A DNA stretch of 64,000 nucleotides from Pseudoxanthomonas sp. z9 (GTDB lineage Bacteria > Pseudomonadota > Gammaproteobacteria > Xanthomonadales > Xanthomonadaceae), in contig NZ_VFID01000001.1 in the NCBI RefSeq assembly GCF_006542425.1, forward strand, positions 149,601-213,600. Reading direction: 5' to 3'. A program made the position numbers and the translations under genes. The notes beneath the pieces were generated by a model that saw only the letters and a list, made by a program, of their open reading frames with translations, was not told where the DNA came from and made no database searches. This document shows positions 17,634-26,664 of this stretch, in pieces; within the stretch, counting starts at the first letter, position 1; each line of letters opens with the position of its first letter.

Positions 17634-17970
17634 TACATCGGGCGTGCTCCAGTTGCCGCGATGGTGAGAAAATCGGACATGGGCACTTGGCGCCGCAATG
17701 GATTCGATTTCTTGCTGGGGGTATCCCGATGCTCTGTGCCTCTTGTATTCGATATCTCCGTGAAGCCCTGATGATCATAAGTCCGTAGACCACGACGTGA
17801 CCTGAGTGTGACAAGCCTATTGGCTTTCCGCTAGCTCACTCTCGCTATCTCACGCTTTAGCGACCTGGCGTGAGTGCATCGCTGTGCGGTAATGCGAGTT
17901 ACTTGACGGAGTATGGGACTCGCCTCCAACATCCGGTCACGGGGACCATCCTTCTTTAGGGTGGCAGGAC
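17634..17970 (+). other. Intergenic region before the Rhs island
   Basis: 337 bp with no credible coding sequence. It must hold the Rhs promoter, but I see no convincing -35/-10 pair, terminator or repeat. Short direct-repeat-like tctcgctatctcacgc sequences occur near 17840. Confidence 0.4.
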
Positions 17971-20900
17971 ATGACAAGGAAGGGGCGACGAAGGATGGGC
18001 GTTCTAGAACGGACGATGTGTGCGCTGGCATTGGGGGGACTGATCGCACCGGCAGTGCATGCACAGTCCAGCGTCACGATTTTCGATGAGTACAGCAAGC
18101 TCATTCAGAGCCGAGAGGTCGTTGGAGCGCTCGGAAATGACCTGTTTGGCGAGCAGGTGAGCATGTACTCCGGTTCACTGGAGTTCCAGCAGACCGACAT
18201 CAGCCTGCCGGGCAACAATGCGTTGCCGATGGCTGTCGGCAGGCAGTTTTCGCCCAATCAGGACATGTATCCCGGTGGGCACTTCGGTGATTGGCAACTG
18301 GAAGTGCCGCGCATGCAAGCGGTGTTCGATTCCCAGCGTGCCTGGACCGTTCCGGTTGACGTAGGGCACCCAGCCTCTGACGCTTATCTGCGCTGCACGA
18401 ACTTCGGCGCCCCTCCCGCGGCCACGGGTACCTCGGGCGGGGGAACGTTCGACGCCCAGGAATACTGGCAGGGCAACTTCCTCTATGTACCAGGCTCCGG
18501 CCAGCAGGAAGTACTGCGTCGCTCTGTCGCACCCGCGCCCACGGACGGAAAATCCTATCCGTTGGTGACGAAATCGGGATTCGCCGTGGGCTGCCTGGCG
18601 AACCTGGCACCGAACAGCATGGACCAGGGGGAGGGTTTCGAAGCGCTTTCACCGGATGGCATCCGCTATCGCTTTGATCATCTTGTCAAGCGCTACCACC
18701 CCGCGTTGACCAAATCCAACCCCGGACCCGTGACCGCGCGGGCCCCCATGGGCTACCTGCTCAGGCGACAGGAGGTATGGCTCCTGCCGACCTTGGTGAC
18801 GGATCGTTTCGGCAATACCGTGACCTATCAGTGGAACGCCACGGATCCATGGCGTCTGGACAGCATCACGGCGTCAGATGGACGCCAGCTGATCTTCTCG
18901 TATCTTGAGGGAACCCACCAGATTGCTGCGATAAGCGACGGTACCCGTAGTTGGACCTACAACTACATCGCCTTGAATGGCACATCGACGCTGGAGTCGG
19001 TGACGTTGCCGGATGCAAGCAAGTGGACGTTTCAGCTGAACTCCATCCGGATGATGACGCCCTATGTCGAGGGAGGCAGTTGCGGTCACCCGGGAATGGC
19101 CAATTTTGGTCCGCGAATCGGAACCATCACGCATCCCAGCGGAGCGGTGGGTAGTTTCACCGTGGTCCCGATAACTTTCGGGCGTTCGTGGGTTCCGCTG
19201 GATTGCCGCGACATGGCCAGCGGCGGCGGTGGAGAAGGCGGCTCGCAGGGTTATAGCCGCATCCCGTCTGAACACATCGCGCCTGCGCTGTCCGAGAAGA
19301 AATTGTCAGGGCCTGGATTGCCGGTTACCGGCCTGGTCTGGAGCTACGCCTATGGCACCGCGAACGCGTGCTACGTGCCAGGCGGTACCTGGCCGGGGAT
19401 TGGAGCCCGTTGCGCAGCCGATGCGCCGGTGACGCGTACCGTCACTGTGACTGATCCGGAAGGCGTGGTCACCCGGTATGTTTTCGGGAATCGCTTCGAG
19501 ACGACGGAAGGCCAACTCCAGCGTACGGATACGGGCTGGAACGGAAGCAACGCGATCAGCACCACGACGTATGCCTATGCCGCTCCCAATGCAGGTCCAT
19601 ATCCGGATCCGGTAGGCACAAGCGGTCAGAAGCGTGGTGATGGCTACCTGGCGACGAGGCACACGCCGCAGAGGAGCAAGACGATCGTCCAACAAGGCAT
19701 GACCTTCAGTTGGCAGGTCGACGCCGGTTGCACCGGCCAGCCGCTCTGTTTCGATGTATTTGCGCGGCCAACCCAGGTGACGCGGGCCAGCACGCTCGGC
19801 GACAGCCGGACCGAGCGCACGGTGTACTACGACCATTCCGGTAAATGGGTATTGGGGCAACTCGCGTCGGTGACCTGCACGACACCGACGGCCTGCGGGC
19901 CATCGGGCATCGTGATGTCCGAGGCCAGCTACGACCCGGTCACGGCAGTGCCGGTGACGGTGAAGGCATTCGGCAAGCTGAAGCAGACGCTGACCTACAA
20001 CACCGACGGCACCCTGGCCACGGTCAAGGATGCCAACAACAACCTCACGACGTTCGGCAGTTGGAAGCGGGGCATTCCGCAGAGCATCGGCTACGCCGAC
20101 AGCACGGGCCAGTCGGCGGTGGTGGACGACCGAGGCTGGGTTGCCTCGGTCACCGATGAGGGCGGTGCCGCCACAAGCTACGAGTATGACGCGATGGGGC
20201 GGTTGACCCTCATCCAGTACCCCATCAACGACACGGTGAACTGGCTCAACACGACCTTGGTGTTCGAGCCGGTGGCGGTGCCCGAGTACGGCATTCCTGC
20301 CGGCCACTGGCGGCAGACGGTGAGCACCGGCAACGCGCGCAAGGTGAGCTACTTCGACGCGTTGTGGCGTCCGGTGCTGACCAAGGAACTGGATGCCACC
20401 AACGGCACGACCGAGACGCTGACCAAGCGGTTCCAGCGGTTTGCCTACGACCACGACGGCCGGACCACCTTCACCTCGTATCCGGGCACGACCGACACAC
20501 TGGCCACCGGCATCTGGACCGAGTACGACGCGTTGGGCCGGACGACTTCGGTCAGCCAGGACAGCGAGTCGGGTCCGCTGACTACGCTGACCTCGTACGA
20601 GGCAGGGTTCAAGACGCGAGTGACCAACCCGAAGAGTCAGGTGACCACGACGTCCTATCAGGCTTACGACCAGCCCACGTATGACTATCCGACGGGCATC
20701 GACCATCCGGAAGGAGCCTCGACGGAGATTCACCGCAACGTGTTCGGCAACGTGACAGCGCTGCGTCGGCGCAATGCCACGGCCAGCGAGCAGGTGTGGC
20801 GGTACTACACCTACGACATCTCCCAGCAGTTGTGCAAAACCCTGGAGCCGGAGACGGGCGCCACGGTGTACGACTATGACCCGGCCGGCAACCTGTCCTG

Positions 20901-23334
20901 GAGCGCGGCCGGGGTGGCGAACCTGGGGGACACCCAGGCCTGCAACCGCACCGAGGCGTGGGCGTCGGGACGGGTGGTGAGCCGCACCTACGACGCACGC
21001 AACCGGCTCAAGACCCTGGCCTTCCCGGACAGCAAGGGCAACCAGACCTGGTATTACTGGCCGACCGGGGCGGTGCAGACCATCGTCACCGACAATGACG
21101 GCCCGGGGCAGGGCACGGTCACCAACCACTACAGCTACAACAAGCGCGGGCTGTTGACGGGCGAGTCGCTCCAGCAGGGCGTTGGGAGTGTATGGGGCAT
21201 TGGCTACGGCTACAGCGTCAATGGCCACCTGGCTTCGCAGACCTACCCGAGCGGCTTGTCGGTGGCCTATGCCCCCAATGCGCTGGGCCAGGCCACCCAG
21301 GCCGGGCCGTATGCGGTGGGGGTGCAGTACTACCCCAATGGCGGCATCAAACAGTTCACCTACGGCAACGGCATCGTCCACACGATGACCCAGAACGCGC
21401 GGCAGTTGCCGGCGCGCAGCACCGACAGCGGCGGCGGCAACCCGTTGGACCTGGCTTATGCCTATGACGGCAATGCCAACGTGGCCAGCATCACCGACCA
21501 TACGGCCGGGGGACGGCAGAGCCGCAGCCTGACGTACGACGGGCTGGACCGGTTGACCCAGGCTACGGGACCCAGCTTCGGCACGGCCACGTACACCTAC
21601 GACACGCTGGACAACCTGAAGACGGTGGGGATGACCGGCGGCAGCCAGCCGCGGACCTACGCCTATGTGTATGACGCCCACCAGCGGCTGACCAACCTCA
21701 CCAACGGCGTGGGCGGGGCCACGGTGGTGGGGTTGCAGTACGACCCGCAGGGCAACCTGGCCCAGAAGAACGCGCAGGTGTACCAGTTCGACTTCGGCAA
21801 CCGGCTGCGCAATGTACCGAACAAGGAGTTCTACCGGTACGACGGCCATGGCCGGCGCGTCCTGGGAGCGAGTCTTGCCAGCGGCAACATCCTCTCCCAG
21901 TACAGCCAGAGCGGTCAGTTGCTGTACCAGTCCGACGAACGCCAGGCCAAAACCACCGCCTACGTGCAACTGGGCGGTAGCCTGGTGGCGCGGGTGGTGA
22001 ACTCCACCGCCCCGGCCACGCCGACGTTGACGGTGCCGGGGTTCAACACCACCGGCAGCTACACGGTGAGCTGGAACACGGTGGCCGGGGCCAACGGCTA
22101 TGCCTTGCAGGAGGCGGTGTCGGGTGGGGCGTGGACGACGGTGTACAGCGGCACGGGCACGTCGAAGGCCTTCAGCGGCAAGACTGCGGGCAACTACGGT
22201 TACCGGGTACGGGCCTGCCTCAACGCCGGGTGCAGCAACTGGAGCGGGACCAGCGAGGTGGCGGTGCAGTTCGCGCCGGGCAGCGCGCCGAGTTTGAGCG
22301 TGCCGGCCACGGCGGCCGGGGGCACCTACACGGTGGGCTGGAGCGCGGTGAGTTCGGCCACCAGCTACACGCTGGAGGAGAGCGCCAACGGCGGGGCGTG
22401 GACGCAGGCCTACACCGGCACCAACCTGGGCCAGGGTTACACCGGCAAACCCGCGGGCAGTTACGGCTACCGGGTCAAGGCATGCAACCCGGCCGGGTGC
22501 GGGGCGTACTCGGCCACCGGCACGGTGCAGGCGGTGTACCTGCCGGCGGGCGCGCCCACGGTCAGCACGCCGGCCAGCAACAATACCGGCAGCTACACGG
22601 TGAGCTGGAGCACGGTGGCTAATGTCACCAGCTACCAGGTGGAGGAGAGCGCCAATGGTGGTGGCTGGACGCTCATCCACAATGCGGCCGGCACCAGCAA
22701 GGCCATCAGTGGTAAGGGAACGAGCAGCTATGCCTATCGGGCACGGGCATGCAATGCCGCCGGTTGCGGCGGCTACTCCGCGACGGCGACCACGCAGGTG
22801 ACCTTGCCGCCCACGGGCGCGCCGACGGTGACGGTGCCGGCGAGCAATACCACGGGCAGCTACACGGTGAGCTGGACGGCGGTGGCCAATGCGACCAGTT
22901 ACCAGGTGGAGGAACAGGTCAACGGCGGCGGCTGGACGCTCATCCACAACGCGGCCGGCACCAGCAAGGCCATCAGCGGCAAGGCTAGTGGGACCTATGG
23001 CTACCGCGCACGCGCGTGCAATGGTGGGGGATGCGGACCGTTCTCGTCCGTGGGAAGCGTAACGGTGACGCCTCCGATACCCGCTGTACCCACCGGCCTT
23101 GCTGTGACGTACAACCCCGACACCACGCCAAGTCAGATGAATTTCACCTGGAATGCGTCCGGCGGTGCCACAAGCTATCAGTTGAGTGGTGGTGGAATCA
23201 GTTACTCGGGTGCGGCCACCAGCTACCAGACCACCATGACCAACCCATCGCAATACCAATACTCGGTCAGGGCGTGCAACGCAGGTGGTTGCTCCGCATG
23301 GTCGGTAGCGGTCAAGGCCTTTCCGATATGGTGA
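17971..23334 (+). CDS. Exported Rhs/YD-repeat protein with five C-terminal Fn3-like repeats
   Basis: A 1787-residue protein. A signal peptide ends near PAVHAQ. Residues about 35-560 are the N-terminal Rhs-associated region, and about 560-1340 carry YD repeats (VYDYDPAGNLSW, RTYDARNRLKTL, LTYDGLDRLTQA) that form the Rhs shell. The shell stops at YVQLGGSLVARV, then five repeats of about 80-90 residues follow (residues about 1346-1787). Each is fibronectin-III-like with a Cys pair (ACNPAGCGAYS, ACNAAGCGGYS, ACNAGGCSAWS). The usual HTDxLGTP core end is absent and is encoded by the next ORF. An ATG at 17995 is an alternative start. The Cys pairs suggest disulfides outside the cytoplasm. Confidence 0.85.
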   Translation: MTRKGRRRMGVLERTMCALALGGLIAPAVHAQSSVTIFDEYSKLIQSREVVGALGNDLFGEQVSMYSGSLEFQQTDISLPGNNALPMAVGRQFSPNQDMYPGGHFGDWQLEVPRMQAVFDSQRAWTVPVDVGHPASDAYLRCTNFGAPPAATGTSGGGTFDAQEYWQGNFLYVPGSGQQEVLRRSVAPAPTDGKSYPLVTKSGFAVGCLANLAPNSMDQGEGFEALSPDGIRYRFDHLVKRYHPALTKSNPGPVTARAPMGYLLRRQEVWLLPTLVTDRFGNTVTYQWNATDPWRLDSITASDGRQLIFSYLEGTHQIAAISDGTRSWTYNYIALNGTSTLESVTLPDASKWTFQLNSIRMMTPYVEGGSCGHPGMANFGPRIGTITHPSGAVGSFTVVPITFGRSWVPLDCRDMASGGGGEGGSQGYSRIPSEHIAPALSEKKLSGPGLPVTGLVWSYAYGTANACYVPGGTWPGIGARCAADAPVTRTVTVTDPEGVVTRYVFGNRFETTEGQLQRTDTGWNGSNAISTTTYAYAAPNAGPYPDPVGTSGQKRGDGYLATRHTPQRSKTIVQQGMTFSWQVDAGCTGQPLCFDVFARPTQVTRASTLGDSRTERTVYYDHSGKWVLGQLASVTCTTPTACGPSGIVMSEASYDPVTAVPVTVKAFGKLKQTLTYNTDGTLATVKDANNNLTTFGSWKRGIPQSIGYADSTGQSAVVDDRGWVASVTDEGGAATSYEYDAMGRLTLIQYPINDTVNWLNTTLVFEPVAVPEYGIPAGHWRQTVSTGNARKVSYFDALWRPVLTKELDATNGTTETLTKRFQRFAYDHDGRTTFTSYPGTTDTLATGIWTEYDALGRTTSVSQDSESGPLTTLTSYEAGFKTRVTNPKSQVTTTSYQAYDQPTYDYPTGIDHPEGASTEIHRNVFGNVTALRRRNATASEQVWRYYTYDISQQLCKTLEPETGATVYDYDPAGNLSWSAAGVANLGDTQACNRTEAWASGRVVSRTYDARNRLKTLAFPDSKGNQTWYYWPTGAVQTIVTDNDGPGQGTVTNHYSYNKRGLLTGESLQQGVGSVWGIGYGYSVNGHLASQTYPSGLSVAYAPNALGQATQAGPYAVGVQYYPNGGIKQFTYGNGIVHTMTQNARQLPARSTDSGGGNPLDLAYAYDGNANVASITDHTAGGRQSRSLTYDGLDRLTQATGPSFGTATYTYDTLDNLKTVGMTGGSQPRTYAYVYDAHQRLTNLTNGVGGATVVGLQYDPQGNLAQKNAQVYQFDFGNRLRNVPNKEFYRYDGHGRRVLGASLASGNILSQYSQSGQLLYQSDERQAKTTAYVQLGGSLVARVVNSTAPATPTLTVPGFNTTGSYTVSWNTVAGANGYALQEAVSGGAWTTVYSGTGTSKAFSGKTAGNYGYRVRACLNAGCSNWSGTSEVAVQFAPGSAPSLSVPATAAGGTYTVGWSAVSSATSYTLEESANGGAWTQAYTGTNLGQGYTGKPAGSYGYRVKACNPAGCGAYSATGTVQAVYLPAGAPTVSTPASNNTGSYTVSWSTVANVTSYQVEESANGGGWTLIHNAAGTSKAISGKGTSSYAYRARACNAAGCGGYSATATTQVTLPPTGAPTVTVPASNTTGSYTVSWTAVANATSYQVEEQVNGGGWTLIHNAAGTSKAISGKASGTYGYRARACNGGGCGPFSSVGSVTVTPPIPAVPTGLAVTYNPDTTPSQMNFTWNASGGATSYQLSGGGISYSGAATSYQTTMTNPSQYQYSVRACNAGGCSAWSVAVKAFPIW

Positions 23335-23339
23335 ATGAA

Positions 23340-24239
23340 ATGAAAAACGGAATCTTTCGCGCCCTGACGTTGGCGTTGTTTTTCCTTTGCGCGTTGCTGG
23401 TTTCAGGTGAAGGCCACGCACAGGCTACAGTGGAATACATCCACACCGATGCGCTGGGTACGCCGGTCGCGGTGACCAATGCCACCGGCGTGGTCATCGA
23501 ACGAAGCGAATACGAACCCTACGGGCAACTGGTCAACCGACCGTTGACCGACGGGCCGGGCTTCACCGGGCATGTGCAGGATGCGGCCACCGGACTGACC
23601 TACATGCAGCAGCGGTATTACGACCCGCTGGTGGGTAAGTTCTTGAGTGTCGATCCAGTCACTGCGTATGAGCGGCCTGTAGAGAACTTCAATCGGTACG
23701 CCTATGCGGACAACAATCCTTACTCGTACAAGGATCCTGATGGGGAAAAGGTTGTGTACGCTGCTGGGCTCGGACACAACGAGAAAACTATGCAACAGCA
23801 CATGATTTCGCTCGCGATGTCCCCTACGGCTCGTGCCGAGCTAAAGCAGCTTGAAGACTCCAAGTTCACCTACGAAATCAATATCGGAAACGATAATAGA
23901 GTATGGTACGACTATGAGAATCGCACTGTTTACCTCAATCCGACAGTAGGCTTGCGCATTATTTCAAGCGGAAAAGTTCAGTCGCCAAAAGTCAATGGCC
24001 CGCACGAAATTACCCATGCGGCCGAGCATGATCGAATTGGTACGAAGCAGTTTGAAAAGGCACTAATGCCAATCATAAATAAGGATGGTAGTAAGAGCGT
24101 GAGTCGTGAAGAACAGCGCGCTTCGAAAGTTGATCGTGAGGTGGGAAAAGATCTCAACGAGCCCGCACGCCTACATTATCAGGATGCCGAAAGGAGGGAA
24201 TCGGTCCGATGCGATCCAGGTGCTTATTTTGGTTGCTAA
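23340..24239 (+). CDS. Secreted Rhs core end with zincin-like toxin tip
   Basis: A 299-residue protein. It has its own signal peptide (FRALTLALFFLCALLVSGEGHAQ is the hydrophobic region). It continues directly into the canonical Rhs C-terminal core: YIHTDALGTPVAV, the YDPLVGKFLSVDP hallmark and NRYAYADNNPYSYKDPDG. After the core, about 155 variable residues contain GPHEITHAAEHD, an HExxH zinc motif, suggesting a metalloprotease-type toxin (M91/NleD-like at best). The ATG lies 5 nt after the stop of the large Rhs protein; a further in-frame ATG is at 23328. The tip DNA is AT-rich. Activity is inferred from one motif. Confidence 0.75.
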   Translation: MKNGIFRALTLALFFLCALLVSGEGHAQATVEYIHTDALGTPVAVTNATGVVIERSEYEPYGQLVNRPLTDGPGFTGHVQDAATGLTYMQQRYYDPLVGKFLSVDPVTAYERPVENFNRYAYADNNPYSYKDPDGEKVVYAAGLGHNEKTMQQHMISLAMSPTARAELKQLEDSKFTYEINIGNDNRVWYDYENRTVYLNPTVGLRIISSGKVQSPKVNGPHEITHAAEHDRIGTKQFEKALMPIINKDGSKSVSREEQRASKVDREVGKDLNEPARLHYQDAERRESVRCDPGAYFGC

Positions 24240-24682
24240 CAGGAGCGTTGCCAATAGCGATAGCCATCGGCAGCATTTTTTCAGTAAGTTGCTCGAGCAG
24301 GACTGAACAAGAATTGGCTGATGTTCCGCTTGAAAGCATGTTGAGCTCTGATGCGTGTCAGAAGCCTGCGAATTCTGGAGAGTTCATCACCATCTCAGCA
24401 CTAATTTCCGATCCTGGAAAGTACGATGGGAGATACATTACCTTAGAGGGGTTCTATTACTCTGGATTTGAGCTAAGCGCTATTTCCGCTCGTCGTCAGG
24501 GTTCCAAAGAGTTGGTTGTAGATGATGCTGTATGGGTGACCGGGATTTCGCCTTTCGCCGAGATTGCCGAGCAGCGAGTTCGAATTTCCGGAATCGCTGA
24601 TGCGAAGCAGAAAGGCCACCTTGGTCTATGGCCAGCATCCATTTGCGCGTCTGAGATTAAACTCTTGCCGGATCCCGGATAG
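24209..24682 (+). CDS. Candidate immunity lipoprotein overlapping the Rhs tip
   Basis: A 157-residue protein starting inside the toxin gene, with a strong aaggagg at 24191-24197 before the ATG. The N terminus is a signal sequence (LLTGALPIAIAIGSIFSVSC) with Cys at the expected lipobox position, though SVSC is a poor lipobox. The mature part (ISALISDPGKYDGRYITLEG, RVRISGIADA) looks like an OB-fold or similar small beta domain. Position downstream of and overlapping an Rhs tip is where immunity genes normally sit, and a periplasmic location would suit an exported toxin. No homologue was recognised. Confidence 0.6.
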   Translation: MRSRCLFWLLTGALPIAIAIGSIFSVSCSSRTEQELADVPLESMLSSDACQKPANSGEFITISALISDPGKYDGRYITLEGFYYSGFELSAISARRQGSKELVVDDAVWVTGISPFAEIAEQRVRISGIADAKQKGHLGLWPASICASEIKLLPDPG

Positions 24683-24699
24683 CTAACATGGCCTAGGTA

Positions 24700-25327
24700 A
24701 GCACAGATCCCGCTCCGTACGGCAATATCGTGACGCAAAGTATCGGGCAGTTCCTGTCGGTGGGCCCGGTGACGGCGTATTCAATGCCCGGTGCTAACTT
24801 CAACCGGTATTGGTATGCCAACAATAACCCCTATAGGTTTACGGATGCTGACGGCAGATGGGCATGGCCAACACCAGCCAATTTTAACGTGGATACGTCG
24901 AAACGCGTTCCGAATGAAGTCTCTAACGCGTGGAAGATCGCCGAAAGGGCCGCAGCCCCGAAGACTGTCTATGCAACCGTTACTGGTGGCGAGGCTGCTG
25001 GCGGTGGTCTAGTTGGGGGGGCGCTCAAGGACTCTCTGGAACTGCCGCTGCCGGCGTCAAGGGTGTTAGTGGAATTCTAAATGGCCCACAGGCCCTAATT
25101 ACGACACCTGCTGGTGAGTCAAGCTACAGGCAACTATGAAGGGCGTCGAGGGGAAAACCTTAAATGCAACGGTGGTTGGTGCGCAGGCTGGTCCCTTAGG
25201 GTACGAAGTTGGGATTTCATCACTAACTAACGCGGCGGCTATCGATAATATTGAGAAGAAAACAACTATCACCTTTCCTGGGGTCTCCATCTCTTGGAGC
25301 GAGAACAAGAGGGGGAAAGTTGGATAA
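24700..25327 (+). pseudogene. Displaced, frameshifted Rhs tip remnant
   Basis: Starts with an Rhs core end (GQFLSVGPVTAYSMPGANFN, then RYWYANNNPYRFTDADGR) without any upstream core, and continues in the same frame to 25080. At a run of seven G (25015-25021) the sensible reading switches frame: VYATVTGGEAAGGG before it and GTAAAGVKGVSGILNG after it. The shifted frame stops at 25139, with a further short ORF (25136-25327) in a third frame. This is the usual signature of an older tip left behind by a newer one. The original toxin activity is not recognisable. Confidence 0.6.
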
Positions 25328-25408
25328 TTGGCATGTCGATCGCTAAGCCATCCGCTGTGTTGAGCTTCTTTCGAACTGAAGAAAAGACGGCGGAGCCATG
25401 AAGAGATA

Positions 25409-25720
25409 ATGGTCTTTATGCAAGGAACTGAAACTTATGGAATTGAAACGATACTCCTTTTTGTTTCGGTTGCTTTAATAATCGGATCTTTTGGTATTCG
25501 AGTTTATATATTTACAAGGCTAAGAGATGATCATTCCATTCGGGATCTCCTAGCAGATGCCTCTATGGCGGGCTCTGATTTCCTTGCTATTCGATTCGTT
25601 CGCCGATGGGGCGCGCTTACGAATGATGCGAGAACGCCAGTTCTCTTGTGCGTACTCTTTCAGGTTATTGGAATTTTTCTGCTTTTCTTTGTCGCGGCAC
25701 ACATTGTTTTTCTTGGGTGA
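25409..25720 (+). CDS. Small two-TM membrane protein, possible orphan immunity
   Basis: A 103-residue protein with hydrophobic segments at about residues 13-32 (ILLFVSVALIIGSFGI) and 80-101 (LLCVLFQVIGIFLLFFV), joined by a charged loop. The DNA is AT-rich like the neighbouring Rhs remnant and unlike the chromosome. Its position after a degraded tip fits an orphan immunity gene, but nothing in the sequence proves it. A second in-frame ATG is at 25418. Confidence 0.5.
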   Translation: MVFMQGTETYGIETILLFVSVALIIGSFGIRVYIFTRLRDDHSIRDLLADASMAGSDFLAIRFVRRWGALTNDARTPVLLCVLFQVIGIFLLFFVAAHIVFLG

Positions 25721-25858
25721 AAATGCGGAATTGGCAGGCTGCCAATTCTGGAAAATAATGGCGAGAAATGCGAAGTTTCCTTGGCTTTGAAATTTCGTAA
25801 TGTTGGGCGATGGCGGCGGATTATTTTATGCTGAATAAGTAGGTAGTGAACTATCCAG

Positions 25859-25888
25859 AAAACGCGGGCGCTAGCAGCCCGCGTTTTT
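25859..25888. terminator. Bidirectional terminator
   Basis: An 11-bp perfect stem (AAAACGCGGGC / GCCCGCGTTTT) with a 7-nt loop, and T/A runs at both ends. It sits between the last gene of the Rhs island and the oppositely oriented small gene, so it can end transcription from both sides. Confidence 0.85.
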
Positions 25889-25889
25889 G

Positions 25890-26144
25890 TTACGCGTCGT
25901 TGGCCGGTTCGACGTTGGGCTTGCCGGAGTACCAGCGGAGCTGGTCGAGGATGTGGCTGGCGTCGTGGGCGAGGCCGGCGAAGCAGTCGCTCAGGGGTTG
26001 CAGCGGGATGGGCAGGCTGTGGTGCTCGTCCTGGCGGAAGCGAGGACTGATGAGCAGGGACAGCAGTTTGAGGTGATCACGCAGCTGGATGAGATTCAGC
26101 TGGGTTTGTTCTTCCAACAGATAGACCATTCGAACATTGGTCAT
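25890..26144 (-). CDS. Small conserved-looking hypothetical protein
   Basis: An 84-residue protein. It is mostly helical: LNLIQLRDHLKLLSLLISPR and LSDCFAGLAHDASHILDQL. A GGAGGT before the ATG at 26144 sets the start over the ATG at 26156. It reminds me of the small XAC0095-like proteins of Xanthomonadaceae, but I cannot confirm this without a search. There is no signal peptide and no known function. It ends at the shared bidirectional terminator. Confidence 0.6.
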   Translation of the reverse strand: MTNVRMVYLLEEQTQLNLIQLRDHLKLLSLLISPRFRQDEHHSLPIPLQPLSDCFAGLAHDASHILDQLRWYSGKPNVEPANDA

Positions 26145-26156
26145 GGGGACCTCCAT

Positions 26157-26664
26157 TTCTTCGTTGAAGAATCCCGGCGCGCGCGAGTGCGGCCGGGTGC
26201 CGGGAGGTCAGAAACCGTACGTAGTCGGTTGGGTTATTCCCCTTGCGGGTCTCGTATTCGCCCAACTCCCGGCATTGAACCTAGGAATGCCGTCTTTCAC
26301 CCATTGCTGGTAATGAAGCCACCAGGATGATGGAGGTGGTACCGCTACGTAAGGAGTTCTGACTTCCTGATGCAGGAGTCTGCCGATGTGGTTGGGCGGT
26401 GTCGACTAACTTTGAGCGTTTTGGCTTCAGTGTTTCTGGGCTCACTTTTTTGTGCGCGTGACGGCGGGCGTCTGTTGTGTTTGGCGGAGTGGCGAGTGGT
26501 GGTGGTCGGCGTCAGGAGCAAATCCCCCTCAGTCCCCCTTTTTCAAAGGGGGAGGCAGAGGTAGTCGTTTTTGCTGGGATGTTGGTTATCTTGAAGAACG
26601 CGTGGACTGCGTGCGTCACGGTAGCCTTCCCTGCGACGATGGTGTCACTGGGCGAAGCTCTGGT
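26157..26664. other. Non-coding stretch with one dispersed repeat half-unit
   Basis: No ORF here has coding character. A hairpin-type repeat half-unit (26517-26556) occurs near its end. The part nearest 26157 must contain the promoter of the small gene, but no motif is convincing. Confidence 0.4.
26517..26556. repeat. Dispersed palindromic repeat, half unit
   Basis: GCAAATCCCCCTC, then a CCCCCTTTTTCAAAGGGGG hairpin ending GGAGGC. The same sequence family occurs at about 35.1, 38.2, 60.3 and 63.4 kb. Confidence 0.75.

Noticed and set aside
19306..23421. A 1371-residue minus-strand ORF opposite the Rhs gene
   Set aside because: Arg/Gly/Ala-rich mirror of the YD and Fn3 repeats; the plus frame has the signal peptide and family motifs.
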